The notes beneath the pieces were generated by a model. It had not been told where the DNA came from and searched no databases. It worked only from the letters and a program-made list of their open reading frames with translations. Positions 25,533 to 34,638 of a stretch of 64,000 nt of DNA are shown piece after piece (the stretch's first letter is position 1; each line of letters starts with the position of its first letter). The position numbers were made by a program, and so were the translations under genes. The stretch lies in contig NZ_CP014167.1 in NCBI RefSeq assembly GCF_001685395.1, positions 1,927,501 to 1,991,500 on the forward strand, given 5' to 3'. Origin of the DNA: Paenibacillus yonginensis. Lineage in GTDB: Bacteria; Bacillota; Bacilli; Paenibacillales; Paenibacillaceae.

Positions 25533-26603
25533 TTATTCTACGACTACCCGCCAGCTGAACGGATCTTCGATGCGCCCGTTTTGAATGCCGGTAATCGTAT
25601 CGTAGACACGTGCAGACAGCTCGCCTGTTGAACCGTCACCAATCATGAGTTTCTCGCCTTTCCAGTGCAGCGAGCCAACCGGGGAAATAACCGCAGCCGT
25701 GCCGGTGCCGAACATCTCTTTCAGACTGCCGTCCTTCTGCGCTTGTACCAGCTCGTCGATCGAGATCAGACGTTCTTCGACTTCCACTCCCCAATGCTTG
25801 AGCAGGTGAATAACGGAATCCCGGGTAATCCCCGGCAGCAGTCCGCCTGTCAAAGCCGGAGTAATGACCTTGTCTCCAATCCGGAAAAAGACGTTCATGC
25901 TGCCGACTTCCTCGACGTATTTGCGATGCACGCCATCAAGCCAAAGCACTTGCGAATAACCGAGAGCTGAAGCGCCCTCCTGCGCTTTCAGACCTGCCGC
26001 ATAGTTGCCGGCGGTTTTGACATGGCCGACTCCGCCCACTACCGAACGGGCATATTCGGATTCCACATAAATGGAAACCGGCTTGATGCCCTCAGCATAA
26101 TAAGTGCCGACCGGCGACAGGATGATCATGAATTTATACTGCTGCGAAGGCGAAACGCCAAGCGCAGGTTCTGTGGCAATGACAAACGGTCTGACGTACA
26201 GAGAGGTCTCTGGTGCATCCGGAATCCAGTCCTGATCGATCAGAACCAACTGACGGAGGGCCTCAAGGCCCAGCGCTTCATCAACAGGAGGAATGCTCAT
26301 GCGGTCGTTTGAGCGGTTCAAACGTTTCATGTTCATATCCGGACGGAACAAGCTGATTTTTCCATTTTCGGTTCTATAAGCCTTTAATCCTTCGAAGATC
26401 GTTTGGCCGTAGTGGAAAACTTTAGCCGCTGGATCCAGGGAAATCGGCTGGTAAGGCACGATTCGCGCATTGTGCCAGCCTTTGCCTTCCTCATAATCGA
26501 GAATGAACATATGGTCGGTAAAATATTTTCCGAATCCCAATTCGTTTGCTGCAGGTTTCGGTTTGGGAGTGGTAGTGCGTTCAATGTGGATCGTCTGTGT
26601 CAT
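25533..26603 (-). CDS. ilvE: branched-chain amino acid aminotransferase
   Basis: A 356-residue class IV PLP aminotransferase of the longer bacterial BCAT2/YbgE type. HYGQTIFEGLKAYRT and GHVKTAGNYA (Schiff-base K196), GYSQVLWLDG, YVEEVGSMNVFF and EMFGTGTAAVISPVG are all present. It transfers the amino group between Val/Leu/Ile and 2-oxoglutarate in the cytoplasm. It is a single gene here; no ilv or leu genes flank it. The start is the ATG at 26601-26603, after GGTGA; an upstream frame extension is unsupported. The leader is too short to hold a T-box riboswitch and none was seen. Confidence 0.93.
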   Translation of the reverse strand: MTQTIHIERTTTPKPKPAANELGFGKYFTDHMFILDYEEGKGWHNARIVPYQPISLDPAAKVFHYGQTIFEGLKAYRTENGKISLFRPDMNMKRLNRSNDRMSIPPVDEALGLEALRQLVLIDQDWIPDAPETSLYVRPFVIATEPALGVSPSQQYKFMIILSPVGTYYAEGIKPVSIYVESEYARSVVGGVGHVKTAGNYAAGLKAQEGASALGYSQVLWLDGVHRKYVEEVGSMNVFFRIGDKVITPALTGGLLPGITRDSVIHLLKHWGVEVEERLISIDELVQAQKDGSLKEMFGTGTAAVISPVGSLHWKGEKLMIGDGSTGELSARVYDTITGIQNGRIEDPFSWRVVVE

Positions 26604-26852
26604 TGTCGTGTCACCCTTCGTGGATAGATTGTCCATTTATCGTAACCCATCTGAGCCTATTTGGAAATATCTATTCTGGCCCCGTACTTCAAGAAATTTA
26701 AAGATAAGTTGGATGAATAGCGTCTTCTCGCCTTTTACAGGCCGTAAATTAAAAATTTTTAACGGATCGGATCATTTTATGCAAAACTTCTGTTAGGCAG
26801 TCACCCTTCCCTCTCCCCTTTCATAAATAAAGGAGTAGAAGGAGGGAGGCAC

Positions 26853-27641
26853 ATGACCGACAGCAGCTTGCATCATCAGCGGGCCATATTTCTGGCAGCC
26901 GTCTGCTCACAGACCTATGCCCAATTTAATAATCCGGACGCAGCGGTTATTGTTCCTGCCCCCTACCGGATCTGCCATGTCATTAAAGCCAGGTCCCTTA
27001 CGCATCACAAGGAACCCTTCGGGTTTATCCTCGAGGCGCCTGAAGAGCTGATTATCGCTTTCCGGGGAACGAGTTCCACCACCAACTGGATTGCCGATAT
27101 GCTGGCCTCGCAGACCCGATTCAAATATGTACAGTCGGATTGCCGAACGCATCGAGGCTTCACCTCTATTTATGCTTCAGCCCGCAAAGCGCTTCTGAGC
27201 GCCGTAGCCAAACTTCCGGCCAACAAACCTTTGTTCATTACGGGGCACAGCCTGGGCGCCGCTCTGGCTACGCTGTGCGCACTGGATCTGGCAGCCAACA
27301 CCGCTTTCAAATCGCCTTACCTGTACACATTTGGTTCTCCGCGTGTCGGCGACCCCGCTTTTGCCAAAACCTTCAGCAGATATGTACCCAACAGTTGGCG
27401 TTTCGCCAACCTTTATGACGTTGTCACTATGGCTCCGCCGCCCGTATACAAGCTGCCTAAACAGGAGAAAAAATATTACTACAGTCATGTCAGGACCCAT
27501 TCTCCGCTAACCTTCGTCAACGGAGCTTTTGGTCCCAATCATGTGATCGGCAGCTATTATGGCGAGCTGTCCAAACTCGACTCCGAATTTGCCCGGCGAT
27601 TAAACGACAGCTGTCCCGGATTCTGCCCTGCCCCTTTATAA
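26853..27641 (+). CDS. class 3 (fungal-type) lipase/esterase
   Basis: A 262-residue alpha/beta hydrolase of the Lipase_3 family. ELIIAFRGTSSTTNWIADM supplies the oxyanion region, ITGHSLGAALAT the nucleophile S133, LYDVVTMAPP the acid D189 and GPNHVIGSYY the base H230. The triad is complete. No signal peptide is visible, so it is either cytoplasmic or exported in some other way. AAGGAGGGAGG precedes the ATG. It stands alone on the plus strand between two minus-strand genes. Substrate unknown; acylglycerols are typical for the family. Confidence 0.9.
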   Translation: MTDSSLHHQRAIFLAAVCSQTYAQFNNPDAAVIVPAPYRICHVIKARSLTHHKEPFGFILEAPEELIIAFRGTSSTTNWIADMLASQTRFKYVQSDCRTHRGFTSIYASARKALLSAVAKLPANKPLFITGHSLGAALATLCALDLAANTAFKSPYLYTFGSPRVGDPAFAKTFSRYVPNSWRFANLYDVVTMAPPPVYKLPKQEKKYYYSHVRTHSPLTFVNGAFGPNHVIGSYYGELSKLDSEFARRLNDSCPGFCPAPL

Positions 27642-27736
27642 TTCAATTCCGGCCCTGCCCGGAAGGCTGCTCTCCGGTGCGGTTTAGCCCTAAATAAACT
27701 TGGGCCTATCCGCCCGGTTATCCTCTTGTTCCTGAC

Positions 27737-27792
27737 GTTATAATCTTCACATTACAATCTTCACATTACAATCTTCTCATTACAATCTTTCA
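27737..27792. repeat. four 14-bp tandem repeats across a stop codon
   Basis: The unit ATTACAATCTTCAC occurs about four times in a row (27737-27750 diverged, 27751-27764, 27765-27778, 27779-27792 diverged). The last copy covers the stop codon and the final codons of the flavoprotein gene, and each upstream copy repeats the same AGATTGTAA end on the minus strand. Confidence 0.8.
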
Positions 27793-28904
27793 AGCGCTCC
27801 CTCCAGCTTGTACGGCTCCAAATCCAGATCCGGACTTTGCCCGAGTGCCAGTTTGGCTAACTGCAAACCTATGTAAGGACCCATGGTCAGTCCGGAAGCG
27901 CCTAATCCATTGGCCACATAGATGCCTTCCCAATCCGGAAGTTGTCCAATGACAGGTAGAAAGCCGGGCGTGAAGGGGCGAAAGCCGGCCCTGGCCTCCA
28001 GAAACTCCCCTTCGGCCAGCCCCGGAGCGTGCTCAAGCGCTTTGCCCAGCACCTCCTGCAGGCCTCCCGCTGTGATCCGGGTATCGAAGCCGTTGGGATG
28101 ATTTTCATGCGTGGCGCCGATAACGATCCGCTGGTCGGGAAAAGCCAGAATATACTGGTCGCCGGGCGGCATGACCACCGGCCAGCCGCGTGTGTCCGCA
28201 CCCTGCAAAGCCAAATGCACGATTTGAGCCTTCTGGTAGGTGACCTTGAATTTAACGCCAAGCGGTTCCAGCAACGGCCCTGCCCAAGCTCCGGCACAAA
28301 CCAGCACGGCATCGGCTTCCAGTCTCCGGCCACCTATTACGATTCCGTTGGCCACATTCCCCTCAAAGCTTAACCCGGCTTCACCCTTCAGCAGTATGGC
28401 TCCATGCCTTTCCGCCGACCGGAGCAGAGCATCCCGCAGCGCCCGCCCGTCCACCCGGGCAGCTCCTCCCACATAAAGAGCGCTGTATTTTTTGTCCAGC
28501 GGAGGAAACTGCCGCCCAACCTCTTCCGGGGAAAACAGCAATAGTTCGCCCATTTCCGGAGCTTCGTCTTTCCTTTTCAAGGCAATCTGCCGAAGTTCCT
28601 CCAGCTTCGCGAGCTCTTCCTCTAGCCGCAAAGCGCCCACTTGGGCATAACCGGTGTTGGTTTCGCCTTCATTCCCCAGTTCCCTGATCAAGGAAGGATA
28701 AAATTTAGCCCCTTCCCTCGCCAGCTTATACCAAACTTTGTTGCGCCTTTTAGAAATCCACGGACAGATAATACCTGCCGCAGCGTCCGTCGCCTGGCCC
28801 GATTCCTGCCGGTCCACGATGGTTACATCGGCGCCGCTTCGCGCCAGCTGGTAGGCCGCTGATGCGCCTAGAATTCCGGCGCCGATAACGATATATTTTT
28901 GCAT
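27780..28904 (-). CDS. FAD-dependent amino acid oxidase (glycine oxidase/ThiO-like, DAO family)
   Basis: A 374-residue flavoprotein: an N-terminal FAD fold (YIVIGAGILGASAAYQL), GADVTIVDRQ, a middle DAO domain (LVCAGAWAGPLLEPLG) and the C-terminal GLGASGLTMGPYIG that closes the FAD site. DAO relatives oxidise glycine or D-amino acids, giving an imino acid and hydrogen peroxide. No thiamine genes are nearby, so a ThiO role is not supported and general amine or D-amino acid oxidation is as likely. The ATG at 28902-28904 follows GAAGGAA. The C-terminus ends inside a tandem repeat. Confidence 0.87.
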   Translation of the reverse strand: MQKYIVIGAGILGASAAYQLARSGADVTIVDRQESGQATDAAAGIICPWISKRRNKVWYKLAREGAKFYPSLIRELGNEGETNTGYAQVGALRLEEELAKLEELRQIALKRKDEAPEMGELLLFSPEEVGRQFPPLDKKYSALYVGGAARVDGRALRDALLRSAERHGAILLKGEAGLSFEGNVANGIVIGGRRLEADAVLVCAGAWAGPLLEPLGVKFKVTYQKAQIVHLALQGADTRGWPVVMPPGDQYILAFPDQRIVIGATHENHPNGFDTRITAGGLQEVLGKALEHAPGLAEGEFLEARAGFRPFTPGFLPVIGQLPDWEGIYVANGLGASGLTMGPYIGLQLAKLALGQSPDLDLEPYKLEGALERL

Positions 28905-28923
28905 ATCCAGGTTCCTTCTTTCC

Positions 28924-29262
28924 TTAATCACTTCGAAATACCTGATAACGGCTGCGGTATTCGCCCAGAGTCATCGCTGCTGCCCGTTTGAACAAGCGGG
29001 TAAAATAATTGGGGGTTCGAAGCCCGCACATCTCCCCTACCCGCACAAGCGGATGATCAGAATAGGCAAGCAGGCGTTGGCACGTTTAATCTGCAGATGA
29101 TGCCTGTAAGTAATCGGGCTCATGCCGGTATGCTTCTTCAAACAGCGGGCAAATAATCGAAGTGATAATGCAGATCTTGTTCCATCTGCGCGAAATTAAA
29201 CGGCTTTTCTATTCCTTCCGCTAAAAACAGGAAATCCCAACGCCCTTCAAAGTTGTAGAAAT
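28924..29262 (-). pseudogene. decayed AraC-family regulator (5' truncated, two frameshifts)
   Basis: Minus-strand translation in three successive frames gives AraC pieces. GRWDFLFLAEGIEKPFNFAQ is followed by MEQDLHYHF. After a shift comes RLFARCLKKHTGMSPITYRH then HLQIKRANA. After a second shift comes LLAYSDHPLVRVGEMCGLRT, continuing NYFTRLFKRA and ending at TAA 28924-28926. The last two pieces are the two helix-turn-helices of the AraC domain. The N-terminal half is missing. No open frame covers it, so it is not functional as an intact regulator. Confidence 0.85.
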
Positions 29263-29316
29263 TGTACTATACAATGTAGAGATTGTCAGCTTTATCAGGA
29301 GGATGAATCAAGTATG
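29261..29316 (+). promoter_or_regulatory. orphan palindrome, ribosome-binding site and start codon without a gene
   Basis: ATTGTACTATACAAT (29261-29275, 6-bp arms) is followed by CAGGAGGATG and, at 29314-29316, an ATG. Only 38 codons stay open, and they run into the terminator of the opposite gene. It looks like the control region of a gene lost next to the decayed AraC gene. Confidence 0.45.
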
Positions 29317-29331
29317 GCCATGTTAAAAACA

Positions 29332-29355
29332 AGCCATCCGCTTCCGCGGATGGCT
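29332..29355 (-). terminator. terminator of the AraC/GyrI-like regulator
   Basis: AGCCATCCGC and GCGGATGGCT pair perfectly around four bases; the minus strand continues TGTTTTTAA. Confidence 0.8.
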
Positions 29356-29380
29356 TTGGCTTTTGAAACAAACGATCTGT

Positions 29381-30268
29381 CTATTCCCGGGTTATGCTTC
29401 TCACCGGCACCCAGATCTCGCTCTTGAATTCCGGCGACGAAACATCCGGACTTTCATTCCACAATATTTCCGGACCTTCTGCCGACTCATAACCGGAGGA
29501 CGGGAACCACTCGGCATAAATCCGCCCCCACACCTCCTGGAGCGCTTGCGGGAAAGCCCCTACCGCTGTGAAAACCGCCCAAGTACCGGCTTCTACCTCC
29601 AGACAGTCCAGATCCTGCGGACAAGCTTCCGTAGTCGCCGCTCCGATGAAATGGTCCAGTTCCCCCTGTTCTTCCATACGTCCCTCCGAGAAATTCACCG
29701 AGGCGCTGATCAGTCCGCAGGGTTCTCTATTGGACAAAGCTTTGAACCGTTTGATTTTGGTTTCATCCAGTTGAGCCCACATGGCCTCTATTTCCGGATT
29801 TACGCCCTCGAATTGAATCGGCACCCTCTTCTTTAAGCCGACAATCCGGAATGCTTCTTGTTCTACGATGCGGTAATTCATTTCCTGTCCTCCTTCGATC
29901 GTTAATTGAAATGTCATACGAGGAAAGGATTTTAGCGGGTGTTCTTTGGTTTTGTGTCTGGCCTCCGACGGCGTAACCCCATGGAAGAGCTGAAATGCTT
30001 TCGTAAAGGCATCCGGGGACTGATAGCCGTAAGTTAAAGCGATATCGATAATTTTGCCGGTTGTATGCTGCAAATCGAAAGCCGCCAAAGTCAATCTTCT
30101 GCGCCGGATATATTCCGATAAAGGAATTCCTGACAGAAAGGAAAACATCCGTTTGAAATGATATTCCGAGCATAAAGCAAGCCTGGCGACTTCTTTATAA
30201 TCAATTTCCCCGCCCAGATTCTCTTCCACATAAGCCATCGCTTTGTTCATAGGCTCCAAAGTGTTCAT
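29381..30268 (-). CDS. AraC family regulator with GyrI-like effector domain (Rob/SoxS-like layout)
   Basis: A 295-residue protein. The AraC helix-turn-helix pair is N-terminal (residues 8-105: [39 protein letters not shown]), and a GyrI-like small-molecule-binding domain is C-terminal (from [20 protein letters not shown] to EIWVPVRSI). This order matches Rob and Bacillota multidrug-responsive regulators, which sense hydrophobic compounds. It is a single gene with a good GGAGAG start site and its own terminator. Its targets are unknown; the MFS pump at 31210 is a nearby candidate. Confidence 0.9.
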   Translation of the reverse strand: MNTLEPMNKAMAYVEENLGGEIDYKEVARLALCSEYHFKRMFSFLSGIPLSEYIRRRRLTLAAFDLQHTTGKIIDIALTYGYQSPDAFTKAFQLFHGVTPSEARHKTKEHPLKSFPRMTFQLTIEGGQEMNYRIVEQEAFRIVGLKKRVPIQFEGVNPEIEAMWAQLDETKIKRFKALSNREPCGLISASVNFSEGRMEEQGELDHFIGAATTEACPQDLDCLEVEAGTWAVFTAVGAFPQALQEVWGRIYAEWFPSSGYESAEGPEILWNESPDVSSPEFKSEIWVPVRSITRE

Positions 30269-30388
30269 CTGCCCTCTCCTTTCCTCACAAACAGCTTAAC
30301 GGATCGGCCGGACGCGCATCCGACAATTGGTGCACCAAATTCGCGGAAACAAGCCGCTAAAGCGAATATAACATAAGCTGAGGATAAC

Positions 30389-30435
30389 AAAAAAGCCCGC
30401 AAACCCGGCGCTATTCAAGCGATAGGTTTGCAGGC
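30389..30435 (-). terminator. terminator of the lipoprotein gene
   Basis: GCCTGCAAACC pairs with GGGTTTGCGGGC on the minus strand (30395-30406 with 30425-30435), followed by six Ts. Confidence 0.85.
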
Positions 30436-30478
30436 TGCCGGTTGGCTGACCAGTCTTGGAACTTAGGCAGTTCCCTTC

Positions 30479-31027
30479 TTACTCTTTCACTTCAGTAGCG
30501 CCGGTTACTTTGCCGTCAAGCACGGCTGTGCTTTGCAGGTCTGCGCTCTTGAAATACAGGTTGCCGTCGATGGTGGCTGTTTTGTCCAGCGTAAAGCCTT
30601 TAGCTTCTACATAAACGTCACCTTTCAGAGTGCCGCCCTGGATTTTGAAATTTTCACTTTGCACAGTCATTTTAGGAACAGTCAGCGTATAAGAAGCCGT
30701 AATGTTGTGATTCTCATCTTGGGAATACAAGGCAAGTTTGCGGTAGATCGCATTTTCGGCTTTGCCTTTGTCGTGGAATTCACCGGATACGGTTACCTCT
30801 TTATCGATCGTAAGATCATTCAGGATTGCTATAATCCAGTTGCCTTTGTCGCTTACCGCTGCGATAAACGGATCCGCCTGGTTGACGATTGAAGCCGTAG
30901 TAACGGCGTCCGTTTGCTCTGCTGCCGGGCTTGCGGACGTGTTTGCCGCTTTGTCATTATTGGAACCGCATCCCGCCAGTACCGCGGCTGCAATCCCCAT
31001 CACCACCAAACCTTTGATTACTTTCAT
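30479..31027 (-). CDS. lipoprotein with bactofilin-like beta-repeat C-terminus
   Basis: A 182-residue secreted lipoprotein. The signal ends in lipobox LAGC at about residue 19 and a disordered Asn/Ser/Ala linker follows. The C-terminal 70 residues repeat a short G-D/N-hydrophobic pattern (IQGGTLKGDVYVEAKGFTLD, ATIDGNLYFKSADLQ, AVLDGKVTGATEV), characteristic of right-handed beta-helix proteins such as bactofilins. It should sit on the outer face of the membrane. Function is unknown; a structural or envelope role is plausible. It is a single gene with its own terminator. Confidence 0.75.
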   Translation of the reverse strand: MKVIKGLVVMGIAAAVLAGCGSNNDKAANTSASPAAEQTDAVTTASIVNQADPFIAAVSDKGNWIIAILNDLTIDKEVTVSGEFHDKGKAENAIYRKLALYSQDENHNITASYTLTVPKMTVQSENFKIQGGTLKGDVYVEAKGFTLDKTATIDGNLYFKSADLQSTAVLDGKVTGATEVKE

Positions 31028-31114
31028 GATTCATGTCCCCCTTAGTGTTTGTTTCTGAGAGAATTATAAATAGAGCTGCCGCAATAAGTAAGTGATTAAT
31101 TTCACAATAGCTGT

Positions 31115-31151
31115 AAAAAAAGGCTCACAAGCATTCCGCTCATGAGCCTTT
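31115..31151 (-). terminator. terminator of the MFS gene
   Basis: AAAGGCTCA pairs with TGAGCCTTT around a 15-base loop; the minus strand runs into seven Ts. Confidence 0.8.
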
Positions 31152-31209
31152 GCTGCATTATTCCAAGGATAAAAGAACTTGCACGACCGTCCGCACCTTG
31201 CCGATTCAG

Positions 31210-32412
31210 TCAAGCCGCCTGGCTGCTCTTATTCAGCGTTCTATATACCTTCTGATACACCCACAAGGCATTTAACAGCAGCAGCCCACTGGTCATAAAA
31301 AAGACCGCCCGGAAGCCAAACCAGCCGGCTACCTGGCCGCCGAATACCGAACCGGTGAATGCGCCTAAATAGGTTGCCGCCTGATTGAAGCCGAAGACCC
31401 GTCCGGTCAGGGTATCCGGCGTGATTTTTTTGAGCAGCGTATTGACAGATGGGCTTAACCCGGCTGCGGCCAGTCCAAGCAGGAAACGCAAACCCGCCAG
31501 CTCCCACGGATTGCTGACGAAGGCTTGGGGAATGAAGATAATTCCCGCCACGATCAGGGATACGAAGATGATTTTATGTGCGCCGATCCGGTCAGACAGC
31601 TTCCCGAGCCGAGGAGCAGCTAGTATGTTCGCCAGACCTGACGCCGAGAAGGTAATCCCGGCAATCAAGGCGGCATGGCGAGCATTGCCCGACAGCTGAG
31701 TCACATATACGGTGAGGATCGGTTCAATCGAATACATCGCGATCGTCAATACGAGACCGGTGATAAACATCGTAATCGTCAAACCTTTTTGTGGTATGCT
31801 GCTCCAAACCTCTTTCATCCGCGGAGCGTGTTTATGCTGCCGGGTGAAGGTTTCCTTGACGAACAGCAGGGTCGTGATAAAGGCAACCAGCATTAATCCG
31901 CCTGTAACAAAAAAAGAATTTTGTAAACCAAAATGCTCAGCAATAAATCCGCCAAGAGTCGGCCCCAATAATGAACCGGAAATATTGGCGGTGGAAAGTG
32001 TGCCGAGCGCCCAGCCCGAATGCTCTTTATCCGTTTGAGTCGCAATCAGCGTGGTACAGGCCGTGCTGTATCCCGTAATGATCCCCTGCAGCAGGCGCAG
32101 TCCGATCAGTTCATAGACATTATGCGCAAATCCCATGCTGCCAATGACGATGGCCATTCCCAAGCTCGCGCGCAGCAGCATCGGTTTACGTCCGAATTTA
32201 TCGGCGGCAATCCCCCAGATCGGAGAGAAAATAGCCGATACGATAAAGGTGATGCCAAATGCTATCCCCGTAAATTGGGTAATCGAGCCCGAATCCTGCA
32301 CGCCCAGCTGTTTAATATAGAGCGGCAAAATGGGAGCGATCTGGCTCATCCCTATGCCGGTGACAAACATGCCGAACCAGCACACAAACAAATTTCTTTT
32401 CCAAATAGGCAT
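31210..32412 (-). CDS. MFS multidrug efflux transporter (DHA1, MdtG/NorA-like)
   Basis: A 400-residue, 12-helix MFS protein starting MPIWKRNLFVCWFGMF. Motif A is GIAADKFGRKPML between helices 2 and 3, a motif B-like segment RLLQGIITGYSTA lies in helix 4, and a motif C-like LGTLSTANISGSLLGPTLGG in helix 5 marks drug:H+ antiporters. It probably exports drugs from the cytoplasmic membrane; substrate unknown. It follows the AraC regulator at 32519 on the same strand after 106 bases and has its own terminator. GAAGGAAGG lies before the ATG. Confidence 0.9.
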   Translation of the reverse strand: MPIWKRNLFVCWFGMFVTGIGMSQIAPILPLYIKQLGVQDSGSITQFTGIAFGITFIVSAIFSPIWGIAADKFGRKPMLLRASLGMAIVIGSMGFAHNVYELIGLRLLQGIITGYSTACTTLIATQTDKEHSGWALGTLSTANISGSLLGPTLGGFIAEHFGLQNSFFVTGGLMLVAFITTLLFVKETFTRQHKHAPRMKEVWSSIPQKGLTITMFITGLVLTIAMYSIEPILTVYVTQLSGNARHAALIAGITFSASGLANILAAPRLGKLSDRIGAHKIIFVSLIVAGIIFIPQAFVSNPWELAGLRFLLGLAAAGLSPSVNTLLKKITPDTLTGRVFGFNQAATYLGAFTGSVFGGQVAGWFGFRAVFFMTSGLLLLNALWVYQKVYRTLNKSSQAA

Positions 32413-32518
32413 AACAAAGCCTTCCTTCTGCTAGATGCGTTGTTCGCGGCCGTTTGACCACACTGTACAATTATGTCCTCATTCTAGCAGCAAGAAAGGC
32501 CTTAAACCATGCAAAATC

Positions 32519-33358
32519 TTAAACTCCATGGACATTTTTGCTGTAAAATTCCGAAGGGCTGAGTCCCTCGCTTTTCTTGAACAGCCTGCTGAAATAAAAT
32601 TCATCCTGAAATCCAAGCGCGCCCGCCACCTCTTTAATTTTGGGATTGCCTTCAATCAGCATCTCTTTCGCTTTATCCATCTTGAGCTTGTTGAAGAACT
32701 CGATTACGGAATAGCCGGTCAGCTCTTTAAACGTTCGGGACAGATAAGCAGGCGACAGCTGTACCAGCTCGGACAGCTCAGCAAGCATAATTTTGCCGCT
32801 TAAATGCTCATGCATATAGGTGATGATTTTCTCCACTTTTAGGGACGACGAGTAATTCAGCAGGTTCTGCCGATCTTGTTTTAATCCCTGATAAATGGTG
32901 ATGAACAGCTGCTGAAGCAGCGTCCTGGATGTGAACTCATAACCGGGAAGCTTGCCGTACCAGCTTTCGCACAGCTTTCTAAATGCATCTTCCAGAAGAT
33001 AGAAGTCCTTGGGCTGCCGGGCCGGCTGAAGGGGAAGAGCCTGTCTCTCCTCTGCTAGCCCCCAGCCTTCTTCACCAAGGTTTACCCGGGTATAACTGAA
33101 ATGAACCGTCATCAGCCGGACAGGATGGTCGGAGTCGATTTCCAGGGTATAAGCTATATTCGGGGCAATATACAGCAGCATCCCGTCCTGGAGCTTATAC
33201 TCCTTCTTGTCGATGTTAAAAATACCTTGAGCTTCGCTCAGCAGCACCAGCTCGTGATGGTGGAGCGTCCGGCTGAGCTTGATCGGCATGCTTTGGCCGT
33301 CCTGCGATTGCTTGGAATTGCAATAATGAATGTGAAAGAACAAATTGTTGATATTCAT
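32519..33358 (-). CDS. AraC family regulator with cupin sensor domain
   Basis: A 279-residue regulator: an N-terminal cupin-type arm and barrel (HHHELVLLSEAQGIFNIDKK, GMLLYIAPNIAYTLE) and a C-terminal AraC DNA-binding domain (IMLAELSELVQLSPAYLSRT, EVAGALGFQDEFYFSRLFKK). Such proteins bind sugars or siderophore-like ligands. It lies upstream of an MFS pump and 35 bases downstream of an aminopeptidase gene, all on the minus strand. Its target is unknown. AAAGGA precedes the ATG. Confidence 0.9.
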   Translation of the reverse strand: MNINNLFFHIHYCNSKQSQDGQSMPIKLSRTLHHHELVLLSEAQGIFNIDKKEYKLQDGMLLYIAPNIAYTLEIDSDHPVRLMTVHFSYTRVNLGEEGWGLAEERQALPLQPARQPKDFYLLEDAFRKLCESWYGKLPGYEFTSRTLLQQLFITIYQGLKQDRQNLLNYSSSLKVEKIITYMHEHLSGKIMLAELSELVQLSPAYLSRTFKELTGYSVIEFFNKLKMDKAKEMLIEGNPKIKEVAGALGFQDEFYFSRLFKKSEGLSPSEFYSKNVHGV

Positions 33359-33393
33359 GGATTTGTTATCCTTTACCCTATATGCTTTATCCT

Positions 33394-34344
33394 TTATAAC
33401 TGCAGCTCGCCCTGCTTCATTATCATTTGGTCATCGAGATATACATCCGGACGACCGGTGACGCAATCCAGATGCACACCGGCATTGATGACGCCGCCAA
33501 ACGTATGATTGCTGCCGAAAGCCACATGAATCGTGCCGTATACCTTCTCATCCTCCAGCACGACACCCGTGATCCGGGCTTTATTGTTGGTGCCAATTCC
33601 AAATTCGGCAAGCTGCCGCCCGTCTCCGTCCCCCAGCAGCTTCAGCAGCCTGGAGCCCTCCTCGCCGCCTTCAGCCTTCACCAAACGGCCTTGCTCCAGC
33701 GTCAGCAGCAGCGGCTGAGACAGCTTTCCGATACCGGCAACGGAACCGTCAATCCGGATTTGTCCGCTTGCCGTACCTTCTACCGGCGCTATATAAGCTT
33801 CGCCGGAAGGCAGGTTGCCGGACTGCCCGGGCTCCAAATATAACCCGGTGCTCGGGATTCCGCTGCGCCCTTCAATGGAAAATTCCAGCACATGCCCGTC
33901 CTTCTCGATCCGAACCTGGCGGCTTGGCGTCAGCAGCTCTGTTACCTGCTCGGTCAAGGCTTTGACCTGCAAATAATCGGCGGCAATAGCCCCTTCCAGA
34001 AACATGTCTTCGGTAATGCCGGGCATCGTGGCCAGCCGGGCTCCGGCCGCCGCGGCGTCCTTGCGGGCCTCAGTGTGGGTAAGCGAATGTTGGGTTGCAC
34101 AAACCACCACGTTTGCGGCAGACATAGCCGCCGCTACCGGAGCAGGCGGTTCTTCGCCGGATTTCGTCCGCTCTTTCATGACCATCAGGACCGCTTCCGC
34201 TTCCAGCTGCTGCCCGGCCTGGCAGAGCGCAGCTGCCAAGTCCTTCCGCGTATCGTCCGTTACGACCAGGAAATGTTCTCCGGATTTAAGGCCCAGGCAA
34301 TTGACCAGCAGCCTGCGGCTGATTTCAATAAGTTTTTCGTTCAT
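33394..34344 (-). CDS. M29-like aminopeptidase family protein
   Basis: A 316-residue protein resembling the metal-dependent leucyl aminopeptidases of peptidase family M29 (AmpS/PepS group), but about 90 residues shorter than classical members. The putative metal ligands cluster in the C-terminal half: GEAYIAPVEGTASG, EFGIGTNNKA, HVAFGSNHTFGG and HLDCVTGRPDVYLD. It probably removes N-terminal residues from small peptides in the cytoplasm. GGGAG precedes the ATG. The regulator gene behind it may share a transcript. Confidence 0.82.
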   Translation of the reverse strand: MNEKLIEISRRLLVNCLGLKSGEHFLVVTDDTRKDLAAALCQAGQQLEAEAVLMVMKERTKSGEEPPAPVAAAMSAANVVVCATQHSLTHTEARKDAAAAGARLATMPGITEDMFLEGAIAADYLQVKALTEQVTELLTPSRQVRIEKDGHVLEFSIEGRSGIPSTGLYLEPGQSGNLPSGEAYIAPVEGTASGQIRIDGSVAGIGKLSQPLLLTLEQGRLVKAEGGEEGSRLLKLLGDGDGRQLAEFGIGTNNKARITGVVLEDEKVYGTIHVAFGSNHTFGGVINAGVHLDCVTGRPDVYLDDQMIMKQGELQL

Positions 34345-34638
34345 GCAGCAGCAACTCCCTTTTTCATGTTAATGGCAGGCTCTGCTCGTTTGCCGGTCTG
34401 CCTCTTACTCCAAAACATATCTCCATCATTTTACTGCCTGAAGTCCGCTGCTGCAAAAAAATCTCCGGTGTATAACCATTCCTCAAACGAATGCCGATTA
34501 AAACTTGTAAGTCCCGGTCCAGCCAACACGAATATTTGCACCTGCCTGAAAGCCACAATAAAATGATAAACCTGGAGCAGATCGGGTTAAATCTACACTA
34601 CACGCATTTCTATATACATAAGATAAAGGATGATAAAA

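Noticed and set aside
26604..26852. T-box or other riboswitch in front of the branched-chain aminotransferase
   Set aside because: The leader is under 250 bases including the lipase promoter, and no T-box AGGGTGG-type element or terminator/antiterminator pair was seen. A loose CodY-like AT-rich stretch has too many mismatches to report.
27737..27792. Short CRISPR-like array
   Set aside because: The 14-bp units are directly adjacent without spacers, so this is a simple tandem repeat.
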